A stretch of DNA of 64,000 nt from Acidisphaera sp. L21 (GCF_009765685.1 NZ_LMUY01000070.1:1-64000), one strand, 5' to 3'. Positions 7,487 to 15,470 are shown, counted from the first letter of the stretch. The notes: generated by a model from the letters alone, not told the origin. Program-made: numbers and translations.

Positions 7487-8853
7487 TGAACGATGAACCC
7501 GGCGTCGCCAGGAACCGTCTGGCGGATTGCGACATTCTGCGCCGTGCCATGCGCCTTCTGGCGCAGCAGCAGGATGCGCTCCAGGTCATTCGGCGGCTTC
7601 CAGCCGGCATCCGGCGTGCTGAGTGCGTCTGGGCTGCTGGCGGGTTGCACCAGATACGGGGTCACCAAGATCACCAACTCCGTCTCATTGCGTTGAAAGC
7701 TGTCGGACCGGAACAGGGCGCCCAGAATGGGCACGTCGCCCAGCCAAGGCACGCCATCCGTAGTCAGCCGCGTCGAGTCCTGCATCAGGCCGGCGATGGC
7801 GAAGCTCTGCCCGCTGCCCAGTTCGACGGTCGTGTCGGCACGTCGCACCTGAAGGGCCGGGATCTGCACCGTGTTGTTGCCGGAACCGAGCGTGATGGCG
7901 CCCTGGTTGGTCAACTCGCTGACTTCGGGGCGGACATGCAGGCTGATGCGGCCGGAGGTGAGAACCGTCGGCACGAAGGCGAGGCTGACACCATACTGCT
8001 TGAACTCGATCGAGATACTGTCGCCGAACTGTGCAATCGGGATGGGGAATTCACCGCCCACCAGAAAGCTCGCTGCTTCGCCGCTCATCGCGGTGATGTT
8101 CGGTTCGGCTAGCACGTGAACCAGTTGGTCCTGCGCCAGGGCGTCGATCACCGTGTTGACGTCAACCGACTTGCCGAAGTTGAAGCCAGTCGACAACGTA
8201 CTGGTTGCCGCAGTGACCAGCGCGGTCGCCGTGCTGAACTGCGTGATACCGTAGCGCGCGCCGATATTCGCCATCGCCTGCCAGTTCACACCCAATTCCC
8301 GGGTGATGTTGCGCGACATCTCCACGACGCGAACGCGCAGGTTCACCTGCACGGCGCCATTCACCGTGGTGCGGTTGTCCAGCTTCTGGGTGTCGGAGGT
8401 GAGGTTGGCGCGGCCGATGGTCTGCGCACGCTCCGCGTCCATCGGCGTGCGAGCCGCGCCATTGATCACCAGACCGTTGTTGCGGACGCCCGCGGTCATG
8501 CTGTTGCCCGGCATGGACGCGTTCATCTGCCCGTTGGTTGCCGAAGCGGAATAGCCGCTAGGGCCAACGGTGACGTCGAACTGCGCGATCGGCTGGCCAC
8601 CGGCCGACATGGCCGCGACCGTGGTGTGGCCCGTGGCGACGCCGAATAGAAACAGGCTGGTTGGGCTGGCAGGACGTACCTCCACCACTTTCGGGTCCGC
8701 TGCGAACACGCTGGCAGCGGGTGCAGTCAGGGTGACGACGCGGCCGGACCCGGCCTCGATCATCATGGACTGCCCCGGTAGATTTGGTGGGGGCCGGCGG
8801 GCTGCGGTGCAGGCAAGCACCAGCACCAGCAGAAAGGTTGCGCGTTTGAACAT
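7483..8853 (-). CDS. cpaC: Outer-membrane secretin CpaC/RcpA of the Flp pilus
   Basis: A 456-residue secretin. A signal peptide is followed by the BON-like/N-domain region typical of CpaC (SGRVVTLTAPAASVFAADP, then FGVATGHTTV). The C-terminal secretin domain runs from about residue 225 to 405 and includes LAEPNITAMSGEAASFLVGGEFP, VPWLGDVPILGALFRSD and ETELVILVTPYLV. It forms the outer-membrane channel through which the Flp pilus exits. It overlaps cpaD by four bases and shares one base with the end of cpaB. Confidence 0.95.
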   Translation of the reverse strand: MFKRATFLLVLVLACTAARRPPPNLPGQSMMIEAGSGRVVTLTAPAASVFAADPKVVEVRPASPTSLFLFGVATGHTTVAAMSAGGQPIAQFDVTVGPSGYSASATNGQMNASMPGNSMTAGVRNNGLVINGAARTPMDAERAQTIGRANLTSDTQKLDNRTTVNGAVQVNLRVRVVEMSRNITRELGVNWQAMANIGARYGITQFSTATALVTAATSTLSTGFNFGKSVDVNTVIDALAQDQLVHVLAEPNITAMSGEAASFLVGGEFPIPIAQFGDSISIEFKQYGVSLAFVPTVLTSGRISLHVRPEVSELTNQGAITLGSGNNTVQIPALQVRRADTTVELGSGQSFAIAGLMQDSTRLTTDGVPWLGDVPILGALFRSDSFQRNETELVILVTPYLVQPASSPDALSTPDAGWKPPNDLERILLLRQKAHGTAQNVAIRQTVPGDAGFIVQ

Positions 8854-9710
8854 TAGAACCGGAACTCCTTTCCGTCGGATGCACCCTGGAACAGGCGCAC
8901 CATGGAACCGCCATCTTTGGCGGTTGGGGGCGTAGGCCGGCCCAAAGCCGGCGAAACATCGCCGCCCCAGGTCGTTTGAACCACGGCGGACTGGGCCGCC
9001 TGGACTGTTTCGGTGCTATCGGCCGAGCGTACGGCAAGCGAAAGCTTGCCCAGCCGGTTGGCCACCGCGATCCGCTCCGCCTGGGAGGTCGTGACCTCCA
9101 GCGTGACGGTGCGGCCGCCACCATTGTTCTCGGTTGGCGCCACGCCACGCGCCAGCAACTGATCGATGGCGATCACGCGCACATCCGCCAGAACCGTTTC
9201 GGCAGCAACGCGGCGGGCGGGCGGCAGCGCCGGATCGTCCAGCGTCTGCGTCAGGATGAGGTCGACATGGTCGCCGGGCCAGATGAGACCGGCGCTGCCA
9301 CTGACATTATCGACACCGACGGTAGCAGCCCGCATATTCGGGCCCAGCACCGCGGCGAGAAAGCCATGGTCGCCGGGGCGCATGACATCGGACGCCAGGA
9401 CCGGCTCACCCGGGCCCAAGCTACGGCGCAGCATGGCGCCCGTCAGGCCAGCGCGGATCACGGGGGAGTCCTCCTGCGCAGTAGGTGGCGCATTAGGAAG
9501 GTCGGCCTGGATGACGTCCTCCGGCTTCAGCAGAGTGCCAGCACGCAATTGCGCGGCAGCTGCCAGCACAAGATGCTTCACCGGTGGTGGGGGTGCATCT
9601 GCGACGGCGCTCGGGGGCGCCGGCGGCGGCCGCGTGGACAACCATGCAACGGTGCCGAAGCCACCAAGGCCCAGCGCCATCAATCCGAAGACGGCGAAAC
9701 GGAGCAGCAT
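8853..9710 (-). CDS. cpaB: Flp pilus assembly protein CpaB/RcpC
   Basis: A periplasmic protein of 285 residues anchored by an N-terminal membrane segment (about 4-26), followed by a Pro/Ala-rich linker. A SAF-like domain (about 45-110, around AQLRAGTLLKPEDV and SLGPGEPVLASDV) precedes the RcpC/CpaB domain with WPGDHVDLILTQTLDD and TVLADVRVIAID. CpaB proteins act with the secretin in the envelope. It lies between cpaA (three bases upstream) and cpaC. Confidence 0.93.
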   Translation of the reverse strand: MLLRFAVFGLMALGLGGFGTVAWLSTRPPPAPPSAVADAPPPPVKHLVLAAAAQLRAGTLLKPEDVIQADLPNAPPTAQEDSPVIRAGLTGAMLRRSLGPGEPVLASDVMRPGDHGFLAAVLGPNMRAATVGVDNVSGSAGLIWPGDHVDLILTQTLDDPALPPARRVAAETVLADVRVIAIDQLLARGVAPTENNGGGRTVTLEVTTSQAERIAVANRLGKLSLAVRSADSTETVQAAQSAVVQTTWGGDVSPALGRPTPPTAKDGGSMVRLFQGASDGKEFRF

Positions 9711-9713
9711 CGG

Positions 9714-10223
9714 TTAGCCCCCAAGTAGAACGAAGGTTGCACCAGCGGCGATTGCCGTGGCGTAGGGCAGCGGGCCACGCCGCTGCAGCCGGCGCTGCTC
9801 AACGCGAAGGTAGCGCCGCAAATAGGTTGCCGGCCGCTGCGGAGCGGGCGGTGGAGCGAAATGGGCCAGCACGGCGTAGCCCAGGGCCAGCGCGCCACCC
9901 GCCAAGCAGGAGGCCAGAACGAAGCCCAGCACCGCGGCGGGTGATACCAGCAGGGCACCCGCGCCAAACAGCTTGACATCGGCACCGCCGAGCCAGCCAC
10001 GGCGCCAGCACAGCGCGGCGATGGAGAAAACGAGAAACGCGGCAAACAACCCCATTGGCAGCGTGCCGTCATCCAGCCTTAGGGCCAGCCCAAGAATGGC
10101 AATGGCGGCCGGGACGCGATTGGGCACCAGGCGCATCGCCCAGTCCTGCAAACACGCAACGCCAAATAGGGCGAGGCCTGCGGAGAGCAACAGCAATTGG
10201 ACGGTCGAAAACGGCTCGGCCAT
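9714..10223 (-). CDS. cpaA: Prepilin peptidase CpaA/TadV
   Basis: An A24-family aspartic prepilin peptidase of 169 residues with several membrane segments. One catalytic Asp is in CLQDWAMRLVPN (about residue 27). The second is in the GGADVKLFG motif (GxxD type, about residue 80). It would cleave the leader of the Flp pilin encoded 64 bases upstream. The small size and the lack of a methyltransferase domain match the TadV/CpaA branch rather than PilD. Confidence 0.94.
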   Translation of the reverse strand: MAEPFSTVQLLLLSAGLALFGVACLQDWAMRLVPNRVPAAIAILGLALRLDDGTLPMGLFAAFLVFSIAALCWRRGWLGGADVKLFGAGALLVSPAAVLGFVLASCLAGGALALGYAVLAHFAPPPAPQRPATYLRRYLRVEQRRLQRRGPLPYATAIAAGATFVLLGG

Positions 10224-10286
10224 GGTTTTGTCCTAGGCAAGAGTGGGCTACCGACACGGGCAAACGCATCGGCAGCCCATGTCGCT

Positions 10287-10478
10287 TTAGCGAGTGGTAA
10301 CCAGCTTGGTGCTCACCGAATTAAACACGGTCGACAGATTGGTCCCCAGCGTGGTCACGGCGGTGATGATCACTACGGCGATCAGCGCGGCAATCAGGCC
10401 GTATTCCAGGGCGGTCACCGCGCGACGATCGGCCTTCAGTGCCAGCCAAGCCTTCATGTACTCGATCATATCCTGCAT
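10287..10478 (-). CDS. flp: Flp-family major pilin
   Basis: A 63-residue Flp/Fap pilin. A charged leader (MQDMIEYMKAWLALKADRRA) is followed by the class IVb core TALEYGLIAALIAVVII and a short tail. By family rule the peptidase would cut before VTALEY, placing Glu at +5 and Tyr at +6. I chose the ATG at 10478 because AGGAAACAAGG precedes it; a longer reading from 10523 lacks such a site. It is the only Flp-like pilin gene in this locus and is the first tad gene after the transglycosylase. The leader carries a hairpin at 10533-10548. Confidence 0.95.
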   Translation of the reverse strand: MQDMIEYMKAWLALKADRRAVTALEYGLIAALIAVVIITAVTTLGTNLSTVFNSVSTKLVTTR

Positions 10479-10611
10479 CCTTGTTTCCTGGCGCAGCCCC
10501 GGGAAGTCGGAGCGCCCACACACTCGTTTGTTCCGGCATTTTTGCCGGCAGAGGCTGCGCCGTCGGTGGCGGCCATGGGCAGGAGTTAATCAGCAAAAGT
10601 TGACTGAAATA
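10479..10611 (-). promoter_or_regulatory. flp leader and promoter region with a perfect hairpin
   Basis: This gap holds the 5' leader of the pilin gene. A perfect hairpin with arms CCGGCA and TGCCGG around four bases lies at 10533-10548. Next to the transglycosylase stop is a strikingly AT-rich patch (about 10583-10616) in otherwise GC-rich DNA, the likely promoter. It contains TTAA followed eight bases later by TCAAC on the minus strand, loosely like a CtrA site, but the spacing and one half-site are off. I do not assign a specific regulator. Confidence 0.35.
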
Positions 10612-11340
10612 TTAAAGCCGCGACGCTGACGGTGTAATGACGACAGGAAGCCGCAAACCACCGCTACGCAGCGCCGTCGGCCGCATGACGCGAGGGGCTG
10701 CAGCCGCGTAATCGGTGATGCTGGCAGTGGCATTCGGCATGGCGGCGGCGGCATAGGCCTGCGGGACGATCACCCGCACTAGGGCTGCGACCTGCGACAT
10801 CGGCGGTGCGGGCATGCTGGCGCCACCATGCCAGGACGCCACGACCTGTCGCATATACGGGATGCCTAGCGAGGGATCGGCGGAATGGTAGCGGCCGACC
10901 GCGTCTTCCCATCCTGTCGCGATCCCACGGAGATCACGTAGAAAAGCACCTGCCGCGCGGGCGTTTATGCCGGGGTCGAAGGCTGCCTCCAGGCTGGCGA
11001 AGGCGCCCGGGTGATACATGAGATTGACCTGGAAACAGCCGACGTCGATCGACCGGATCCCCCGGGCCTGAAGCGACCGAACCAGGCCGATCGCCTCGGC
11101 AGCGGAACTGAGGTAGTAGCCCTGTCCGGCTGCATTGACCGACCAAGGCCAGGGCGCCACGCGGCCATCTGCGCCGCGGCGGCCACTTTCGATGCGGCCA
11201 ATCGCGACGAGAAGATCGGCCGGCAGCCCATCCGCCTGCTCCGCGTCATGGCCTGCCGACTCGCATTCGTTTGCGAATGCGGGTGGTGCCAGAAGCAGAA
11301 GTGCCAGGAGAAGTAACAGACGGGATGCAGCACGTTTCAC
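10612..11340 (-). CDS. Secreted lytic transglycosylase (SLT domain) beside the tad locus
   Basis: A 242-residue periplasmic protein with a cleavable signal peptide ending near AFANEC. It carries an SLT (soluble lytic transglycosylase-like) domain with the catalytic Glu in AIGRIESGRRG (about residue 52), SIDVGCFQVNLMYH, and AVGRYHSADPSLGIPYMRQV. It would locally open peptidoglycan. It sits immediately upstream of flp in the same direction and could clear a path for pilus assembly; that link is inferred from position. A short dyad lies upstream of its start (11385-11397). Confidence 0.9.
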   Translation of the reverse strand: MKRAASRLLLLLALLLLAPPAFANECESAGHDAEQADGLPADLLVAIGRIESGRRGADGRVAPWPWSVNAAGQGYYLSSAAEAIGLVRSLQARGIRSIDVGCFQVNLMYHPGAFASLEAAFDPGINARAAGAFLRDLRGIATGWEDAVGRYHSADPSLGIPYMRQVVASWHGGASMPAPPMSQVAALVRVIVPQAYAAAAMPNATASITDYAAAAPRVMRPTALRSGGLRLPVVITPSASRL

Positions 11341-11384
11341 CCCGGTAGGGTGACGCCTAAGCGTTAGTAAATGCCGAACGAGTC

Positions 11385-11397
11385 GGTAACGTTTACC
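11385..11397. promoter_or_regulatory. 13-base dyad upstream of the transglycosylase gene
   Basis: The sequence GGTAACGTTTACC has arms GGTAA and TTACC around a three-base centre, 45 bases before the transglycosylase start. It is an operator-like dyad with no regulator that I can name. It could also be chance. Confidence 0.25.
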
Positions 11398-11421
11398 CTC
11401 GGTCGACCCGGTGAGATGCGG

Positions 11422-12423
11422 TTAAGCGAACATTGCATCAATCGCTGCGGGATCCACGGCTTCGATACTGGGCGCCGACCAGCGTGGCTTGCGATCCTTA
11501 TCGACCACCATGGCGCGCACACCCTCGGCAAAATCTGGGTGAGCGGTGGCATGCCGGGTAAGCGCCAGCTCCGCCGCCAAACATTGCGGCAGCGTACGCC
11601 CTGCCCCGGCACGCACGATTTTGAACGTCCACAGCACGGCGCTGGGTGACATGCTGCGCAAGGTCGCCAGCGTATCGCGTGACCAGTCGGTCTGTTCGGC
11701 GGAGAGGTTGGTGATGATGGCAGCCACGCTGTCGGCACCGAAGCACCGATCGATCGCGTCCATCTGGGCGGCAATCTGGGCGTCGAACGGGCGCTGGATG
11801 GCTGCCAAGGCCGACACGCCATGCGCCGCGAGCCCGGCCGGCAGGGCGGCAATGGTCTCCCGATCGGTGAAATGGGTCGCAAGCCCGGCATACGTAGCGT
11901 CCGGCCCCAACAGGCGCACACCAGTCAGCGCCATATACATCCCGATATGCCCACGCAGGCGCGGCAGGATAAAGGTTGCGCCGATGTCCGGGAATAACGC
12001 GATGCCCGTCTCCGGCATCGCGAACATGGCGGCTTCCGACACGACCCGCACGGTGCCATGCACCGACACGCCAATGCCGCCGCCCATGCAAATGCCGTCC
12101 ACCAGGGCGATGAACGGCTTCGGATAACACGCGATCGCCTGGTTGACCTCGTATTCCTCAGCAAAGAATGCCGCGATGTCATCGTGTCGTTCGGCTAGCG
12201 CCATATCCCGCACCGCGCGAATGTCACCACCAGCACAGAAGGCACGACCGCCTGCCCCCTCGATGACGACGGCATGCACCGAGGGGTCATCCCGCCACTC
12301 GTCGAGGGCGGCGGCGATGCCGTGGATCATGCTGTGATCCAGCGCATTCAACACACGGGGGCGGTTCAGCAGGATGAACCCGGCGCGTCCTTCGCGCCGG
12401 GTCAGCACCATCGGTTCGGTCAA
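11422..12423 (-). CDS. 3-hydroxyisobutyryl-CoA hydrolase (crotonase family)
   Basis: A crotonase-fold enzyme of 333 residues. The oxyanion-hole segment is GRAFCAGGDIRAV. The signature ICMGGGIGVS, followed by MPETGIALFPDIGAT, matches 3-hydroxyisobutyryl-CoA hydrolases rather than generic enoyl-CoA hydratases, and the length is right for that family. The reaction releases CoA from 3-hydroxyisobutyryl-CoA in valine degradation. Leucine-degradation genes (mccA, mccB, ivd) lie about 26 kb away in this window. It is 13 bases downstream of a membrane protein gene on the same strand, but a functional link to it is unlikely. Confidence 0.88.
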   Translation of the reverse strand: MTEPMVLTRREGRAGFILLNRPRVLNALDHSMIHGIAAALDEWRDDPSVHAVVIEGAGGRAFCAGGDIRAVRDMALAERHDDIAAFFAEEYEVNQAIACYPKPFIALVDGICMGGGIGVSVHGTVRVVSEAAMFAMPETGIALFPDIGATFILPRLRGHIGMYMALTGVRLLGPDATYAGLATHFTDRETIAALPAGLAAHGVSALAAIQRPFDAQIAAQMDAIDRCFGADSVAAIITNLSAEQTDWSRDTLATLRSMSPSAVLWTFKIVRAGAGRTLPQCLAAELALTRHATAHPDFAEGVRAMVVDKDRKPRWSAPSIEAVDPAAIDAMFA

Positions 12424-12435
12424 GGCACGCCCCGC

Positions 12436-12882
12436 TTATTTGTTGGTCACAAACTTAGCGAGGAGAGCAGCGACTGTCATGCCCAGTAGGCTTTGGCGAC
12501 CCGCCTTGCGGAACAGCATCTGGCTGAGGGGAGCGAGCATTGCCGTCAACGCAAGGGTTTGACGCATGGCGGCGAGCGATTGATCACGCAAAATCTTCGC
12601 CTCCTCCTCCACCACGTCGGGCGAGCTGGACATGGCCATCAGCCCGCATATCAGGACGATCACCACATCGAACCCCAGCACCGCCACCGCGCCCCAAATC
12701 GGGGTTAGCAAAGCCGGCACCAGAGCGATGTAGGCAACGAAGTGCAGCATCACCAACACGGCGACCAGGAACACGACCGCAACCGCACCCCAAACGGCCC
12801 GCATGGCCTGGCGCCGTAGAAGGCGCTTGAGGCGGAAAATCTCCGCCTGGGCGGCGGCGCGCCCCAGATCGACCGTGCGCAT
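12436..12882 (-). CDS. Two-helix membrane protein, YqjE/holin-X-like
   Basis: A 148-residue protein with a basic amphipathic N-terminus (LKRLLRRQAMR), two adjacent hydrophobic segments (about 29-55 and 61-84) and a more hydrophilic C-terminal half with another weakly hydrophobic stretch. The topology resembles the YqjE/phage-holin-like family (DUF1469 type). It follows a YqjD/DUF883-like gene by four bases, as yqjD-yqjE do in enterobacteria. The family assignment rests on topology and context, so I leave out a gene symbol. Nothing else nearby is phage-like. Confidence 0.6.
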   Translation of the reverse strand: MRTVDLGRAAAQAEIFRLKRLLRRQAMRAVWGAVAVVFLVAVLVMLHFVAYIALVPALLTPIWGAVAVLGFDVVIVLICGLMAMSSSPDVVEEEAKILRDQSLAAMRQTLALTAMLAPLSQMLFRKAGRQSLLGMTVAALLAKFVTNK

Positions 12883-12886
12883 CGGC

Positions 12887-13144
12887 CTAGCGGACGAAGC
12901 GGCCGAGAACGTATCCGACGACGCCTGCCAGTGCGATTGCGATCAACGGGCGATCACGCACCTGACCGGCAACGGTGTCGGCCTGTTCCTTTGTGTAGTC
13001 GCTCGCCTGCCTGGTAACCTGGCTGGCCCGGTCGACGTAGCCGGACACGGCTGGCCCAACGCGGTCTTCCATCAGCTGATTGACCTGCTTACGCAGCGCG
13101 GTGATCTGGGCCTGGGCATCGTCGGCGGAGAATGACATGGCCAT
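12887..13144 (-). CDS. ElaB/YqjD/DUF883-type membrane-anchored protein
   Basis: An 85-residue protein with an N-terminal coiled-coil-prone helix (residues 8-60), the charged motif VRDRPL, and a C-terminal transmembrane anchor (about 67-82) ending GYVLGRFVR. This matches the ElaB/YqjD/DUF883 family, members of which bind ribosomes and anchor them to the inner membrane in stationary phase in E. coli. I chose ATG at 13144 because AGGAG lies eight bases upstream. It forms a tight pair with the downstream two-helix membrane protein. Confidence 0.8.
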   Translation of the reverse strand: MAMSFSADDAQAQITALRKQVNQLMEDRVGPAVSGYVDRASQVTRQASDYTKEQADTVAGQVRDRPLIAIALAGVVGYVLGRFVR

Positions 13145-13182
13145 GGTAAGCACTCCTGGTGTTGTAAACGGGGGGTGGCGCC

Positions 13183-13285
13183 AGAACGCGGTTCTGTGAT
13201 CGGGGTTGCCAGTTGGATCGGGTATTTCGCCCCGCGACGACGCCTTGGCGGGATTGCTAGAACCGCCTGTGCGACGTTAGGTTCT
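13183..13285. promoter_or_regulatory. Divergent promoter region with two AGAAC/GTTCT dyads
   Basis: The gap between the divergent genes at 13144 and 13318 contains AGAAC-GCG-GTTCT (13183-13195). A second inverted pair, AGAACC (13259-13264) and GGTTCT (13280-13285), repeats the same half-site. The dyad centres are about 83 bases apart. The half-sites recall LexA-type motifs but not the usual alphaproteobacterial direct repeat GTTC-N7-GTTC, so I do not name a regulator. Confidence 0.35.
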
Positions 13286-13317
13286 GTTACACCCTCCTGG
13301 CCAGGACTGACCGCCTG

Positions 13318-14367
13318 ATGACGTCTCGCATGCTGTTGGCCACCACGCTGTGCGGGGTTTCACTCTGCCTGTCTGCCGTCGCACCGTGCCTTGCCCGCGA
13401 TTTGATGGTGGTTGGCCGCGGCGGCTCTCTGCAGCAGGCGCAAGAAGATGCGTATTTCAGGCCTTTCACCGCGGCGACGAAGATCCCGCTTTCCCTCCGA
13501 TCCTGGCATGGCGGGTTGGCGCCTTTGCGTGACAAGACCGAACAGGGCTCCGCCGACTGGGACCTGGTGCAGGTAAACGCTGCCGAATTGCTGGTGGGGT
13601 GTGATGAAGGTCTGTTCGACAAGCTGAATTGGGCGGCGCTCGGCAACCGGGACAAATATGTGCCACCGCAGGCCGCCACCGATTGCGGCGCTGGAACCGC
13701 GTTGACGAACACGGTGCTGGTTTGGGACCGCGACAAATTTCAGACCACCCCGACCTGGTCGGATTTCTGGGATGTGGCGCGCTACCCCGGCAAGCGAGGC
13801 CTGCGCCGCGATGCGCGGACCAACCTTGAAATCGCATTGATGGCGGATGGCGTGGCGCCGGGTGAGGTCTACCGCGTGCTACGCACGGATGACGGCGTGG
13901 ACCGGGCGTTTCGCAAGCTGGACCAGATCAAGCCGTATCTGGTGTGGTGGACGCCCGACGCGCCGGCGGGCCAGGTGCTGGGCGCTGGCGAGGTGCTATT
14001 TTCGACCGCCGACAGCGTGTCCGTCGCCTTGGCGAACCGGGTGGCCGGCCGGCATTACGGTGTGCAATGGACCGGCAGCCTATACACCATTCGATCCTGG
14101 GCGATGATGAAGGGCACCCCAAACGCTGCGGATGCCGCCAAGCTGTTGACCTCGATGGCCGACCCGATCCGCCAGGCTAATCTGGCCAGCACCGTCCCCG
14201 TCGGCCCCGTGGTCAAGGGCGCGAACGAGTTGCTGCCGCCGGACATGGCCGCCGCCTCCCCCACCCTGCCCGCCAACCTGGCCAACGCCCTGCAGGTGGA
14301 CGAGGCGTTCTGGCGCGACAATGGCGACAAGCTACGACAGCGCTTCGATACGTGGCTGGCGCACTAG
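13318..14367 (+). CDS. Periplasmic ABC substrate-binding protein, PotD-like
   Basis: A 349-residue secreted protein with a signal peptide ending near PCLARD. The mature part has the fold features of the spermidine/putrescine-type (PotD, SBP_bac_8-like) binding proteins: GRGGSLQQAQEDAYFRPF at the start, the TNTVLVWDRDKF hinge region, and TWSDFWDVARYPGKRGLRRD. Ligands of this family range from polyamines to other small organic cations; nothing here fixes the substrate. No PotA, PotB or PotC partner is adjacent. Instead the 3' end overlaps by 16 bases a STAS-MlaE permease gene, which is unusual. Confidence 0.85.
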   Translation: MTSRMLLATTLCGVSLCLSAVAPCLARDLMVVGRGGSLQQAQEDAYFRPFTAATKIPLSLRSWHGGLAPLRDKTEQGSADWDLVQVNAAELLVGCDEGLFDKLNWAALGNRDKYVPPQAATDCGAGTALTNTVLVWDRDKFQTTPTWSDFWDVARYPGKRGLRRDARTNLEIALMADGVAPGEVYRVLRTDDGVDRAFRKLDQIKPYLVWWTPDAPAGQVLGAGEVLFSTADSVSVALANRVAGRHYGVQWTGSLYTIRSWAMMKGTPNAADAAKLLTSMADPIRQANLASTVPVGPVVKGANELLPPDMAAASPTLPANLANALQVDEAFWRDNGDKLRQRFDTWLAH

Positions 14368-15464
14368 ACACGGCCAACCCCACACGCCCCGGCGCCGTGT
14401 TGACCGAGGCACCGGGCGTGCTGGCAATCACCGGCCGATTGGACATTACAGGGACGGCGCAGCTATGGGCGTCGGCCATGCGGATCGCCCGGTCCTCGCA
14501 GGGGCAGACGCTGGTGATCGACCTGTCCGGCCTCACGGCGGTGGATACGGCGGGTGCAGCCCTGGTGGCGGCCACCATGACCCGGCATGGCGATGCGGCG
14601 TTGCGGGGTGCAGGTGCAGATGTGGCTGCGATGGTGGCGCAAGCCGCGGCGGCGCCAGCGCCGAAGGCGGTCCGGCCGCCGCCCTGGACCTATCTCGGCG
14701 TCATGCGCGCCACGATGCATCACATGGCCGATGCGCTGGCGTTCCTGGGGGAAGGCCTGGTCGCGCTCGTGACAGTACGACGACGGCGGCGGCAGTTCCG
14801 GCTTGCCGATTTGATGCGGCTGGCGGATGAGGCCGGGTGGCGCGCGCTGCCTCTGGTGCTGCTGCTGGGTTACCTGATGGGCCTGATCCTGGCGTTCCAA
14901 TCCTCCATTCCGCTGCGTCGATTCGGGGCGGATCTGTTCGTCGTCAACCTGGTCGGCCTGTCGCTGCTGCGGGAGTTGGGCCCGCTGCTGGCGGCGGTGG
15001 TGCTGGCGGGACGCACTGGATCCGCCTTCGCAGCCGAACTCGGCACCATGAAGGTGAACGAGGAATTGGCCGCGCTGGAAACCATGGGCCTGTCGCCCGT
15101 CACCATGCTGGTGCTGCCCCGGCTGGCCGCCGCGGTACTGGTGATGCCCGTGCTGACGCTGTTCCTGGAACTGGCCGGGCTATGCGGCATGCTGACGGTG
15201 ATGTTGGGCTTCGGCTACTCCCCGGCAGCAGTGTCGACGCAATTGCTGCGCGCGGTGCATGGGCATGATCTATGGAGCGGCCTGTTCAAGGCGCTGGTGT
15301 TCGGCGTGGCTGTGGCCGGGATCGGATGCCGCGCCGGGCTGGCCACCGGCTTCGGTCCACGCGCGGTGGGCCAGGCGGCGACCGCGGCGGTGGTGGGCGG
15401 GATCGTGATGACGATCGTGCTGGATGGCGTGTTTGCGGTCGTGTTCTTCCGGCTGGGGGTCTGA
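14352..15464 (+). CDS. MlaE-family ABC permease with N-terminal STAS domain
   Basis: A 370-residue fusion. Residues about 12-105 form a STAS-like domain (LAITGRLDITGTAQLW, LVIDLSGLTAVDTAGAALV). Residues about 155-370 are an MlaE-type permease with several membrane segments and the conserved ELGPLLAAVVLAGRTGSAFAAELGTMKVNEE block, then LETMGLSPV. MlaE permeases move phospholipids or hydrophobic compounds across the envelope with an MlaF ATPase and an MlaD MCE protein. Neither partner is nearby, since the next gene is a GST. The GTG start overlaps the preceding binding-protein gene by 16 bases, implying co-translation. Confidence 0.88.
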   Translation: MAGALDTANPTRPGAVLTEAPGVLAITGRLDITGTAQLWASAMRIARSSQGQTLVIDLSGLTAVDTAGAALVAATMTRHGDAALRGAGADVAAMVAQAAAAPAPKAVRPPPWTYLGVMRATMHHMADALAFLGEGLVALVTVRRRRRQFRLADLMRLADEAGWRALPLVLLLGYLMGLILAFQSSIPLRRFGADLFVVNLVGLSLLRELGPLLAAVVLAGRTGSAFAAELGTMKVNEELAALETMGLSPVTMLVLPRLAAAVLVMPVLTLFLELAGLCGMLTVMLGFGYSPAAVSTQLLRAVHGHDLWSGLFKALVFGVAVAGIGCRAGLATGFGPRAVGQAATAAVVGGIVMTIVLDGVFAVVFFRLGV

Positions 15465-15470
15465 GTCAGG

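Noticed and set aside
12436-12882. Phage holin gene
   Set aside because: Topology is holin-like, but no phage gene is nearby and the preceding DUF883-type gene points to a YqjD/YqjE-like pair.
13183-13195. LexA SOS box
   Set aside because: The dyad AGAACGCGGTTCT does not match the alphaproteobacterial direct repeat GTTC-N7-GTTC, and neither flanking gene is an SOS gene.
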